Shown one piece after another: positions 1 through 6,311 of a DNA stretch of 13,954 nt. A program made the translations under genes and the position numbers. Within the stretch, counting starts at the first letter, position 1, and each line of letters begins with the position of its first letter. Source of the DNA: JAAFIP01 sp031428975 (GTDB taxonomy: Bacteria > Pseudomonadota > Gammaproteobacteria > Burkholderiales > Burkholderiaceae_C); NCBI GenBank assembly GCA_031428975.1, contig JANOYR010000213.1, positions 1 to 13,954 of the forward strand. The letters are read 5' to 3'. Under the pieces are notes generated by a model. That model did no database searches. It worked only from the letters and a program-made list of their open reading frames with translations, and was not told the origin of the DNA.

Positions 1-780
1 GCCCCACAAGTCAACGCTCTGACCAAGGTCTTTGCTGGGCCCGTCAACAGCAAGGGCGACAAACTCTACAGCGACTGGCCTTGGGATGCTGGCGTGGGCG
101 CATCCGCCATCGGTTTTGGCGCGTGGCGTGCTTGGAAACTACAAGGCCCGATTGCCAATTTGCCCATCATTGGGGTGCTGGGCGGTGGTTCTGTGGCCTA
201 TGTGTTTGCCACACCTCCCAAACCCGTAGCGGGCAATCCGCCAGCGCTGATCCAGTCTTTGCTCAGTTACAACTTTGACACCGATGCACCCAAAATTTTT
301 GCCACCGATGCAGTGTTCAAAGAGTCGTCGGTTGACTTCATGACCCCGCCAAAAGCCAGCGAGCTGCACGCCTTCAAGCAACGCGGCGGCAAACTCATGG
401 TCTACCACGGCATCTCTGACCCCGTGTTTTCGGTCAACGACAGCATCAGCTGGTATGAAGCACTGTCTAAAAACCATGCGGGAAAAGCCCAAGACTTTGC
501 CCGCCTGTACACCATTCCTGGCCAAAACCACTGCCAAGGCGGGCCGAGCACCGACCAATTTGACATGCTCAGCAGCTTGGTCAACTGGGTAGAAAAAGGC
601 CAAGCCCCCGACCGCGTGCTTGCCACGGCAAGATTGGGCAGAAATGCCGATGTGCCCACCAGTTGGCAAACCAATGGCAAGCCCCGCAGCCGCCCGCTGT
701 GCCCTTACCCGCTCGAATCGCGCTACTTGGGTGCTGGCGATGTGAACGACGCGGCTAATTTCAGTTGTGTTGCGCCATAA
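1..780 (+). CDS. Tannase/feruloyl esterase family hydrolase, C-terminal part (5' end outside window)
   Basis: The frame is open from base 1 to the TAA at 778-780, giving 259 visible residues; the gene starts before the window, and the GTG at 94 is an internal valine codon. Family members are serine esterases that cleave aromatic esters (tannins, feruloyl esters, MHET). Visible family marks are the catalytic Asp in HGISDPVFSVND (Asp about visible residue 140) and the catalytic His-Cys pair in GQNHCQGGPSTDQFDML (His 177, codon 529-531). The C-terminal CPYP and NFSCVAP segments are also typical. The nucleophile Ser and its partner Cys would lie upstream of the window. It is a paralogue of the complete esterase at 3288-5045, roughly half identical by eye over the shared part. 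It keeps a GAWRAWKLQG stretch that the other copy lacks. A MarR gene follows after 8 bases, suggesting co-transcription. The family is secure; the substrate is unknown. Confidence 0.9.
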   Translation, partial: APQVNALTKVFAGPVNSKGDKLYSDWPWDAGVGASAIGFGAWRAWKLQGPIANLPIIGVLGGGSVAYVFATPPKPVAGNPPALIQSLLSYNFDTDAPKIFATDAVFKESSVDFMTPPKASELHAFKQRGGKLMVYHGISDPVFSVNDSISWYEALSKNHAGKAQDFARLYTIPGQNHCQGGPSTDQFDMLSSLVNWVEKGQAPDRVLATARLGRNADVPTSWQTNGKPRSRPLCPYPLESRYLGAGDVNDAANFSCVAP

Positions 781-788
781 TAGGCTGC

Positions 789-1217
789 ATGAAAATAGAT
801 ACCAGTTATCACGAAAGCCTTATGGGCTACAACGCCCGCCGCGCCGCTCTGGCGATTATTGGGGTCTTTTTGGAGCGCATGAAGCCCTACAGCTTGCGGC
901 CTGTTGACTTTTCGGTGCTGTCCTTGATTGGCCGCAATGCAGGCATCACCTCACGCCAGTTGTGCACCAGCCTCGGAATTTTGCCGCCCAATTTTGTGGG
1001 CATGCTCGACACCCTTGAAAAACGCGGCTTAGTTGAACGCCAGCCCCACCCTAGCGACAAGCGTGCACAGTGTTTGCATTTAACCGAAGCTGGCGGCAGC
1101 TTGGTCAATGCAGCCGAGCTGACTGCTACCGATTTAGAACGCGATGCCACGGCCAAGCTCAGTCCAACAGAGCGTAAAACACTCATTACCCTGCTACAAA
1201 AAGTGTATCTCGGCTGA
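789..1217 (+). CDS. MarR-family transcriptional regulator
   Basis: This 142-residue protein has a winged helix-turn-helix at about residues 38-103. The recognition region is SRQLCTSLGILPPNFVGMLD, followed by LEKRGLVERQPHPSDKRA, whose last part is the typical MarR wing, then HLTEAG. N- and C-terminal helices would form the dimer interface. MarR proteins usually repress nearby genes and release DNA when a small, often phenolic, ligand binds. I chose the ATG at 789; a TTG in frame at 765 would overlap the esterase end, and an ATG at 822 is a shorter alternative. No strong Shine-Dalgarno is visible, consistent with translation coupled to the esterase that ends at 780. The pairing with an aromatic-ester hydrolase suggests control by an aromatic acid, which is inference. 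Confidence 0.9.
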   Translation: MKIDTSYHESLMGYNARRAALAIIGVFLERMKPYSLRPVDFSVLSLIGRNAGITSRQLCTSLGILPPNFVGMLDTLEKRGLVERQPHPSDKRAQCLHLTEAGGSLVNAAELTATDLERDATAKLSPTERKTLITLLQKVYLG

Positions 1218-1285
1218 AAACACGCCCGTTTTAGGCTAAGTGTTGCAAAAAAACCCCATATCTTGCCTATGGAGTGCTTCTACCA

Positions 1286-1302
1286 GCTATGATAAATGTA
1301 GC
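1286..1302. repeat. Degenerate 'GCTAT...TAGC' intergenic motif
   Basis: The sequence gctatgataaatgtagc has GCTA/TAGC ends and an A/T centre. It resembles the GCTATCAAAAT motifs found at 5220-5241 and 6273-6294. It lies in the 168-bp gap between the MarR and HxlR-like genes. Comamonadaceae chromosomes are known to me to carry many intergenic motifs of this kind. Assigning this copy to the same family is tentative because only part of it matches. Confidence 0.35.
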
Positions 1303-1385
1303 GTTTGAGAAAAAATGCGTTATAGTCAACGACATACACAGTTTTCCTCAGCTAACTTCTCTTATATTTTGGATGGAGATTCCCC

Positions 1386-1694
1386 ATGAGTGCCAAAGAC
1401 GCAGCCGCCGTTAATGAATTGTTAGACCTCTTAGAGTCCCGCTACGCGATGCGCGTTTTATGGGCACTGAAAGACGGCCACCCCCAAACTTTTCGTCTCT
1501 TGCAAGACAGTGTGGGCGGCATTACCCCCAACACCCTGAACACCCGCCTCAAAGAAATGCGTGCCGCTTATTTGATCACCCATGGTGACAAAGGCTACAT
1601 CGTCACCAACCAAGGTGCCGATTTACTCAAGCGCATGAACGATATGTCAGCATTTGCGGTCAAGTGGACCACGGCCAAGGCCAAGAAGAAATAA
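1386..1694 (+). CDS. HxlR-like winged-helix transcriptional regulator, small
   Basis: This 102-residue protein shows the HxlR-type layout. LLDLLESRYAMRVLWALKDG is followed by TFRLLQDSVGGITPNTLNTR, which is the recognition helix region, and then LKEMRAAYLITHGDKGYIVT as the wing. A C-terminal helix ends in FAVKWTTAKAKKK. HxlR proteins are dimeric DNA-binding regulators, often tied to aldehyde, redox or aromatic metabolism. No cysteine is present, so thiol-based redox sensing of the kind known in some members is excluded. The ATG at 1386 has a good ribosome site (GGAG at 1375-1378, 7 bases away). A strong terminator follows at 1715-1740, so the gene is likely a monocistronic unit. The target genes are not evident. 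Confidence 0.75.
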   Translation: MSAKDAAAVNELLDLLESRYAMRVLWALKDGHPQTFRLLQDSVGGITPNTLNTRLKEMRAAYLITHGDKGYIVTNQGADLLKRMNDMSAFAVKWTTAKAKKK

Positions 1695-1714
1695 AATCTT
1701 TGTAGTTGTTCTTT

Positions 1715-1740
1715 AAAAGCAGCCTCATGGCTGCTTTTTT
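1715..1740 (+). terminator. Rho-independent terminator after the HxlR-like gene
   Basis: A perfect 10-bp stem is formed by aaaagcagcc (1715-1724) and ggctgctttt (1729-1738) with a 4-base loop (tcat). The 3' arm runs into six T residues (1735-1740). It lies 20 bases after the stop codon at 1692-1694. The A-tract on the 5' side makes it potentially bidirectional. Confidence 0.9.
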
Positions 1741-1826
1741 ATTAGAACTTCTTTTGGATGACACCTGCTTTTGACAGCAGGCTTCTCATTTAAACACTTT
1801 GACACTTTAACTTTTTAATTACGCTT

Positions 1827-2183
1827 ATGACCACTACCACCACCCCCTCTGGCCTTCAATATACCGACACCGAAGTCGGCACAGGCGCAATTGCCACAAA
1901 AGGCCAACAAGTTTCTGTGCATTACACCGGCTGGCTTTACAACGACGGTGTGCAGGGCGCTAAGTTTGACAGCAGCAAAGACCGCAACGACCCGTTCGGC
2001 TTTAGCCTAGGCGCTGGCATGGTCATCAAAGGCTGGGACGAAGGCGTTGCAGGCATGGCCATAGGGGGCAAACGCACCCTGATCATTCCCAGCGAGTTGG
2101 GCTATGGCGCACGCGGTGCCGGTGGTGTAATTCCACCGAACGCCACACTTAAATTTGATGTGGAGCTGCTCGCACTGCGTTAA
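1827..2183 (+). CDS. FKBP-type peptidyl-prolyl cis-trans isomerase
   Basis: This 118-residue single-domain FKBP catalyses cis-trans isomerisation of peptidyl-proline bonds during protein folding. The FKBP core is visible from start to end: SGLQYTDTEVGTG, then VSVHYTGWLYNDG, then KFDSSKDRNDPFGFSLGAG. MVIKGWDEGVAGMAIGGKR follows with the active-site Trp, then LIIPSELGYGARG and IPPNATLKFDVELL. There is no signal peptide or extra domain, so it should be cytoplasmic. The length matches the small FKBP class. Start is the ATG at 1827; no clear Shine-Dalgarno precedes it. Its stop (2181-2183) is one base from the stop of the convergent mipA-like gene. Confidence 0.96.
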   Translation: MTTTTTPSGLQYTDTEVGTGAIATKGQQVSVHYTGWLYNDGVQGAKFDSSKDRNDPFGFSLGAGMVIKGWDEGVAGMAIGGKRTLIIPSELGYGARGAGGVIPPNATLKFDVELLALR

Positions 2184-2184
2184 C

Positions 2185-3045
2185 TCATTCGTTCACCGTC
2201 GTGCCAGAGCGCCCCAGTGTGTAAGTAAGCCCAAGTCCAACGCTCAGTCCATTGGTTTTTTCAACCAGTGAACTGCTGCGGTTGGCACCTGCTGCCACGC
2301 TGTCAAGGCGCATGAAGCCCAACAGCCGAATGTCTTGCGTCAGACGCTTAGACGCCGCTAGCGTGGCGCGGGTGGTAATCAGCCCGCTTTTGGCGTTGTA
2401 GGCTGGGCGGTTCGCCGTGGCCTGTGCCGCAGTCACACCATAAAAAGTATCGGCAAATTTTTGTGACCCAAAGCTAGTGGCCACGCTGCCACCGCCTACC
2501 CAGCCGCCTGGCAAAGGCAAATCAAACGACAACTGGGGTTCAAAATTCACCCCACGGTTGGCAAAACCATTGCTCAGGTCAAAAACACCACGCAGCGGCA
2601 GCTCCACCCACAGCCCCGTACGGCCCTTAGAAACATCGCCCAAATGCAGCTTCAGGCGTGGCCCAAACTCTACCAAAGTGCCTAAATCTTGCATGCCTGC
2701 TCTGGCTGGAACGTCTTTGGCGCTAGAACCCAGCGAACCCGCAAAACCCACATCCAGCTCGTAACGCGGCGTTTTAAGCGCCCGAAGCCCTACATTGCCT
2801 TGGTCTGCCCGAAAAATATCACCTCGGTAAACCACAAAAGGCAGCGCAATTGCCTTGCTGGTGCGGGTAGCCGCGCCCGGGTAAGCGGGCTGGGTGGCAG
2901 CAAGCACCGCCGCTCCCACCTCCCAGAGGGGCTTGGGTGGCTGTCCCGTTGCTGCTGGCGCGGTTTGTGCCAGTGCAAAACTTGACAGCAGGACGCCGAT
3001 GCACGCCCCCGTTGTAGAAATGTAAGCGCGGGGAATACGTGCCAT
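2185..3045 (-). CDS. MipA/OmpV family outer-membrane protein
   Basis: This 286-residue protein belongs to the MipA/OmpV beta-barrel family, whose members act as outer-membrane scaffolds or pores. A Sec signal peptide is visible (MARIPRAY, a hydrophobic GACIGVLLSSFALA core, cleavage probably after ALA). The mature part begins LWEVGAAVLAATQPAYPGA and continues with PFVVYRGDIFRADQGNVGLR, both family-typical. Alternating aromatic and small-residue strands run to the end (SVGLGLTYTLGR). I chose the ATG at 3045 because GGAG lies 10 bases upstream (3059-3056). An in-frame TTG at 3081 would add 12 residues and bury that ribosome site. The complete esterase gene is upstream on the same strand, 242 bases away. 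A link to aromatic-ester uptake is possible but unproven. Confidence 0.85.
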   Translation of the reverse strand: MARIPRAYISTTGACIGVLLSSFALAQTAPAATGQPPKPLWEVGAAVLAATQPAYPGAATRTSKAIALPFVVYRGDIFRADQGNVGLRALKTPRYELDVGFAGSLGSSAKDVPARAGMQDLGTLVEFGPRLKLHLGDVSKGRTGLWVELPLRGVFDLSNGFANRGVNFEPQLSFDLPLPGGWVGGGSVATSFGSQKFADTFYGVTAAQATANRPAYNAKSGLITTRATLAASKRLTQDIRLLGFMRLDSVAAGANRSSSLVEKTNGLSVGLGLTYTLGRSGTTVNE

Positions 3046-3157
3046 GATGAAAAAACTCCAAAAAAAGGCGATTGAATACAAACCAAGAAATGACTAGCGC
3101 CGCAAGGCCTGCACGCATTGTCACTGATGCTCAGTCGCGCAGCAAACGCATTTCTGA

Positions 3158-3184
3158 CAAGACTACAGGGTCTTGAGGTTTTTT
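3158..3184. other. Hairpin in the mipA-like gene upstream region
   Basis: CAAGAC (3158-3163) pairs with GTCTTG (3170-3175) across a 6-base loop. On the plus strand it is followed by AGG and six T residues (3179-3184), giving terminator form. No plus-strand gene runs into it, so a terminator role there is doubtful. On the minus strand it lies about 113 bases upstream of the mipA-like start and could be a leader hairpin or an operator. Confidence 0.35.
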
Positions 3185-3206
3185 AGCACGATGTCACCGT
3201 AATATT

Positions 3207-3233
3207 GTCATAGTTTGCTGCTATTTATATAGC
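3207..3233. repeat. Intergenic repeat motif copy with AT-rich inverted repeat
   Basis: The 13-mer gtcatagtttgct (3207-3219) is identical to bases 6272-6284. It is directly followed by gctatttatatagc (3220-3233), an inverted repeat GCTAT/ATAGC around TTAT. The copy lies between the mipA-like gene and the upstream esterase, in a likely promoter region. Confidence 0.45.
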
Positions 3234-3287
3234 AAATTTCTATTCAATTTAATAGCCAATGGCGCAATTCATCAGGCATTCATATCT

Positions 3288-5045
3288 CTATAACGCGACA
3301 CAAGAAAAATTAGCCGCATCCTCGGTACTTCCGGTGCCAGAATATTTGGCAATTTTCGGGTACGCACACAGGGGACGGCTGCGATTCGCTGACCAACTTG
3401 CTGGCACATCAGCATTCACACCACCGACGTTTCCAGCGCCGCGCACCGTAGCAATAACCTTATCTGGCGCACTACCCTGTTCAACCCATTTGACCAAAGA
3501 GTCCAGCATGTCAAACTGGTCTGCGCTTGGTCCGCCGCTGCAGTGGCCCATGCCTGGCACACGAAAGAATCGGGCAAAATTAGAGGGATCGCCGCCGTTG
3601 GCTGTAGCCAAGCCTTTGTACCAAGCTTCGGTGTCATTGACCGAGAAAATTTGGTCACTCATGCCGTGGTAGGCCATGATTTTGCCACCGCGCGTTTTGA
3701 GCGTGGACAAGTTCGTAGGCGTAGGCGGTGTCATGAAAGACATGGCCGATTCAGTGTAGGTGGCATTGGTGGCAAAAATTTGACTAAACATGGTGTCTAA
3801 GCTTGTATTGAACACATATGCAATGCCGTTAAAGCCTGTAAATGGCGTAGGCGGCGTGCTAAATATCTGACCCACTGCGCCCGAATCTAGATTCAGTGGC
3901 GCAAAAAATTCCCAAAACGCCACGCCAGTAGGTGCTCCGCCCGTGACACTGCCAGTAGCAATGCCCGCGTCATACGGAAACGAGGAATAAATCATCTCGC
4001 CGCTGCTGGTGGTTGGACCGCTGAAAATTTTGGCTACTGCTGATTTTTGGGCTGTGCTCAGGCATGTGCCGTCACGTGCGCCGGAGCAGCTGGGTACGTC
4101 GCGGGATAAATCAAAAGCCGTCTTGCAAGCAGCAATGTCTTGCACCATGCCGTCAACGGTGCCGTCTAGCGCATCGCATTTTGACAATACAGCGCTGGCT
4201 ACCAGTTTTCGCTCAGTCACAGTAAACGCAGTTTCCAAATCAGCGGGGGATGTAATGGTGGCGGTCGTCACCACACTGGCGTACAGCTTTGCGCCTGCAA
4301 TGCTCGCGACGGCAGCTTTAGGCAAGTTGTAGCCCGGCGCTCCCGCTAGGATGCCATCGTAGTCACCTGCGTACCGCGACGCAGTTACCATGGCGTGGCG
4401 CCCACCGTTGGAGCAACCGCCAAAATACGAACGATCTGCCGCCTTGCCATAGGCAGTTTTAATAGCGGATTTGGCCATTGGGGTGAGCGTGCCCACCGCT
4501 TTGTAACCGTAGTCCAAACGTGCTTGAGGATCCAATCCAAAGGCCGGGGTTGCGGCTGAATGTCCTGCATCCGAGCTTAAAACCGCAAAACCTTTGTGCA
4601 ATGCATTGGTCACTGGACCACCACCTAATCCACCAGCAGCTGTCACCACAGAACCATCCAGACCACCATTGCCTTGGTGGTAAAAACGCCCATTCCACGC
4701 TTTTGGCAAACGCATTTCAAAGCCAATGGCGTATGCAGCGCCATCGACCGCACTGGTGCGTTGGTTCATTTTTCCCAGTACTTGGCAGTGCTCTGCAATG
4801 GGCTGACCAGCCACCGTGAGGCTTCCTGCCGCAATGGTGTTGACCGCTGTGATGCTGGTGCTAGCCAATGTAGCCAAGCTGGTTTTCAAATCTGCACAGC
4901 TGCCTGTGAAACTGGCTGCTGTGGCAGCACTCAACTGGGGCAGCGGCGCTTCGGAGCTACCGCCGCCGCATGCGCTGATAGACAAAACGGCACTGACAGC
5001 GCAAACTGTCCGCAAATGCCAGTGAATAGAGTGATGTACTTTCAC
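3288..5045 (-). CDS. Tannase/feruloyl esterase family lipoprotein
   Basis: This 585-residue serine esterase of the tannase family is probably active on aromatic esters at the cell envelope. The N-terminus is a lipoprotein signal peptide: a positive start, a hydrophobic VCAVSAVLSISAC run with lipobox ISAC (Cys26), then a GGGSS linker. Catalytic elements are complete in the CS-D-HC arrangement. These are Cys211-Ser212 in GGCSNGGR, Asp464 in HGMSDQIFSVND and His501-Cys502 in GMGHCSGGP. The oxyanion-side motif YHQGNGG is at about 122-128. MHETase of Ideonella sakaiensis has the same family, layout and similar length, but that does not fix the substrate. I chose the GTG at 5045 because GAGAG sits 6 bases upstream (5056-5052) and it gives a clean signal peptide. 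A TTG at 5102 is the longest frame. Confidence 0.93.
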   Translation of the reverse strand: MKVHHSIHWHLRTVCAVSAVLSISACGGGSSEAPLPQLSAATAASFTGSCADLKTSLATLASTSITAVNTIAAGSLTVAGQPIAEHCQVLGKMNQRTSAVDGAAYAIGFEMRLPKAWNGRFYHQGNGGLDGSVVTAAGGLGGGPVTNALHKGFAVLSSDAGHSAATPAFGLDPQARLDYGYKAVGTLTPMAKSAIKTAYGKAADRSYFGGCSNGGRHAMVTASRYAGDYDGILAGAPGYNLPKAAVASIAGAKLYASVVTTATITSPADLETAFTVTERKLVASAVLSKCDALDGTVDGMVQDIAACKTAFDLSRDVPSCSGARDGTCLSTAQKSAVAKIFSGPTTSSGEMIYSSFPYDAGIATGSVTGGAPTGVAFWEFFAPLNLDSGAVGQIFSTPPTPFTGFNGIAYVFNTSLDTMFSQIFATNATYTESAMSFMTPPTPTNLSTLKTRGGKIMAYHGMSDQIFSVNDTEAWYKGLATANGGDPSNFARFFRVPGMGHCSGGPSADQFDMLDSLVKWVEQGSAPDKVIATVRGAGNVGGVNADVPASWSANRSRPLCAYPKIAKYSGTGSTEDAANFSCVAL

Positions 5046-5066
5046 GTGTGTCTCTCGGTATAAGTT

Positions 5067-5079
5067 GGACAAGGTGTCC
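5067..5079. promoter_or_regulatory. Candidate operator palindrome just upstream of the esterase
   Basis: GGACA (5067-5071) and TGTCC (5075-5079) form a perfect inverted repeat around AGG. It overlaps a second 5-3-5 repeat (CAAGG/CCTTG on the minus strand). It sits 22-34 bases upstream of the GTG start at 5045. The position suits a repressor site. No second copy is visible in the window, so the assignment is weak. Confidence 0.3.
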
Positions 5080-5113
5080 TTGATACAGTCTGCCCTATGC
5101 AAACTGGCTATTA

Positions 5114-5127
5114 AATATAGTTATATT
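5114..5127. promoter_or_regulatory. AT-rich palindrome in the esterase upstream region
   Basis: AATATA (5114-5119) and TATATT (5122-5127) form a perfect inverted repeat around GT, and the symmetry extends imperfectly outward. It lies 69-82 bases upstream of the esterase GTG, in the AT-rich stretch where the promoter should be. MarR-type operators are often AT-rich palindromes of this size, so the MarR protein encoded at 789-1217 is a candidate binder; this is inference. Confidence 0.3.
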
Positions 5128-5219
5128 AAAAAACAATTTAAATAGGACAAACCCTAGTATTCACATGTTTAAAGACTCTAGCATGTATGCAAATAAAACA
5201 CTATCTGGCAATTCTGTAT

Positions 5220-5241
5220 TCACAGTTTGCTATCAAAATCA
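5220..5241. repeat. Intergenic 'AGTTTGCTATCAAAAT' motif, copy 1
   Basis: Bases 5220-5241 match bases 6273-6294 at 20 of 22 positions, including the identical 16-mer agtttgctatcaaaat (5224-5239). The copy lies in the gap between the divergent esterase and membrane-protein genes, about 100 bases before the latter. It may be a promoter part or a short dispersed repeat of the Comamonadaceae type. Confidence 0.6.
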
Positions 5242-5340
5242 TACGTATACGTTTTTGCATGCGCCTTATGCAGGTTTAACGTATTGCCTGTATGCGGTAT
5301 CGACGGAATAATCTGGGCACTTTTAAACCGAAATCTGCAT

Positions 5341-6192
5341 ATGAACGACTCAAGACTCTCTTCAAACAACTACGGTGGGCCAATTTTAAATGGCTTGCGC
5401 AGCATGCGGCAGGCATCCGCCCCCTTGTTTTGGGCAGGCTCGGTGCTTTTGCTCATGTGCATTCCTTCGCTTGCACTGGCCATATGGGATGCTCGCCTAC
5501 TACAAGGGGTGAGCGTTTGGCTTAAGCCTTTGAAGTTTCAGCTCTCCACAGGGGTCTATTTGCTCACTTTGGCTTTAGTGATGGCTTGGTTACCGGCAGA
5601 AGATTTGCGCAGCAAGAAAGCTATGTATACCGCTTGGGCAGGCGCAATATCTGGCGTGTTTGAGGTGGCTTACATCACGCTCCAAGGCGCACTGGGGCTG
5701 GGTTCGCATTTCAACCTGAGTAGTCGTTTTTATGCCAATATGTACACCTTGATGGGCGTTGGTGCGGTAGTTTTGGCAAGCGCGTCCTTGGTTTGCGGGC
5801 TGCTGATTGCCCGTAGCCGAGACTACGCTTTACCGCCAGTCGTAAAACTATCGGTAGTCATTGGGCTAATACTGACCTTTGTATTGGGTACTGGATTTGG
5901 CGGCTATTTGTCAGCGCAGCGGGCTGGGCATTGGGTGGGCGGTGCTTTGACTGACAGCGGAGGTTTGCCGCTTTTCAAATGGTCACGCAGCGGTGGTGAT
6001 TTGCGGGTAGCGCATTTTTTTGGCTTGCATTCCATGCACTTTATTCCGGCAGTTGGCGTAGCTCTGGGATTCTTTCACTTACCGCTAGGCACAGCAAAAA
6101 GCGCATTGTGGTGTTTTGCAGCGCTGTACGCTGGCTTTTGTATTTGGACTTTTGTCCAAGCGGTGCAGGGATTGCCATTTTTAGGGCTGTAA
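5341..6192 (+). CDS. Uncharacterised multi-pass membrane protein
   Basis: I cannot assign a function to this 283-residue protein. About seven hydrophobic segments are visible, near residues 28-48, 66-84, 96-116, 134-156, 166-186, 224-245 and 252-272. Notable conserved-looking stretches are WLKPLKFQLSTGVYLL (60-75), RAGHWVGG (194-201) and SGGDLRVAHFFGLHSMHFIP (217-236). The last has His225, His230 and His233 at the start of a helix, which could bind heme, metal or quinone; that is speculation. Similar LRVAHF-GLH motifs occur, as far as I recall, in unnamed proteobacterial membrane proteins. I chose the ATG at 5341; the frame is open to a TTG at 5227, and ATG 5404 is a shorter alternative. No clear Shine-Dalgarno is present. 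It is divergent from the esterase, and the MFS gene follows on the same strand after 119 bases. Confidence 0.75.
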   Translation: MNDSRLSSNNYGGPILNGLRSMRQASAPLFWAGSVLLLMCIPSLALAIWDARLLQGVSVWLKPLKFQLSTGVYLLTLALVMAWLPAEDLRSKKAMYTAWAGAISGVFEVAYITLQGALGLGSHFNLSSRFYANMYTLMGVGAVVLASASLVCGLLIARSRDYALPPVVKLSVVIGLILTFVLGTGFGGYLSAQRAGHWVGGALTDSGGLPLFKWSRSGGDLRVAHFFGLHSMHFIPAVGVALGFFHLPLGTAKSALWCFAALYAGFCIWTFVQAVQGLPFLGL

Positions 6193-6272
6193 ACCGCCTT
6201 AGCTGAACGGCCAAGACAGGCAGCGCCGGAAAACTATTCAAAGGATTATTGTGCCTTGTCACAGCAGTGGAG

Positions 6273-6294
6273 TCATAGTTTGCTATCAAAATAA
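6273..6294. repeat. Intergenic 'AGTTTGCTATCAAAAT' motif, copy 2
   Basis: Bases 6277-6292 repeat the 16-mer at 5224-5239 exactly, with 20 of 22 matches over the wider span. Bases 6272-6284 also match 3207-3219 exactly. The copy ends 17 bases before the MFS start, so it probably overlaps the promoter or leader of that gene. Confidence 0.6.
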
Positions 6295-6311
6295 AACTGC
6301 ATAATCGGTGT

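Noticed and set aside
139..669. Minus-strand open frame of 176 codons opposite the first esterase
   Set aside because: The opposite frame encodes a clear tannase-family protein with catalytic motifs; this frame shows no recognisable domain and is a shadow of that codon pattern.
1771..1796. TTGACA-based promoter for the FKBP gene
   Set aside because: The TTGACA at 1771-1776 has only 12-14 bases before the nearest AT-rich hexamers; a second one at 1799 is too close to the start codon.
3046..3081. Extended start (TTG at 3081) for the mipA-like gene
   Set aside because: The ATG at 3045 has GGAG 10 bases upstream and gives a normal signal peptide; the extension would add an unusual hydrophobic run before it.
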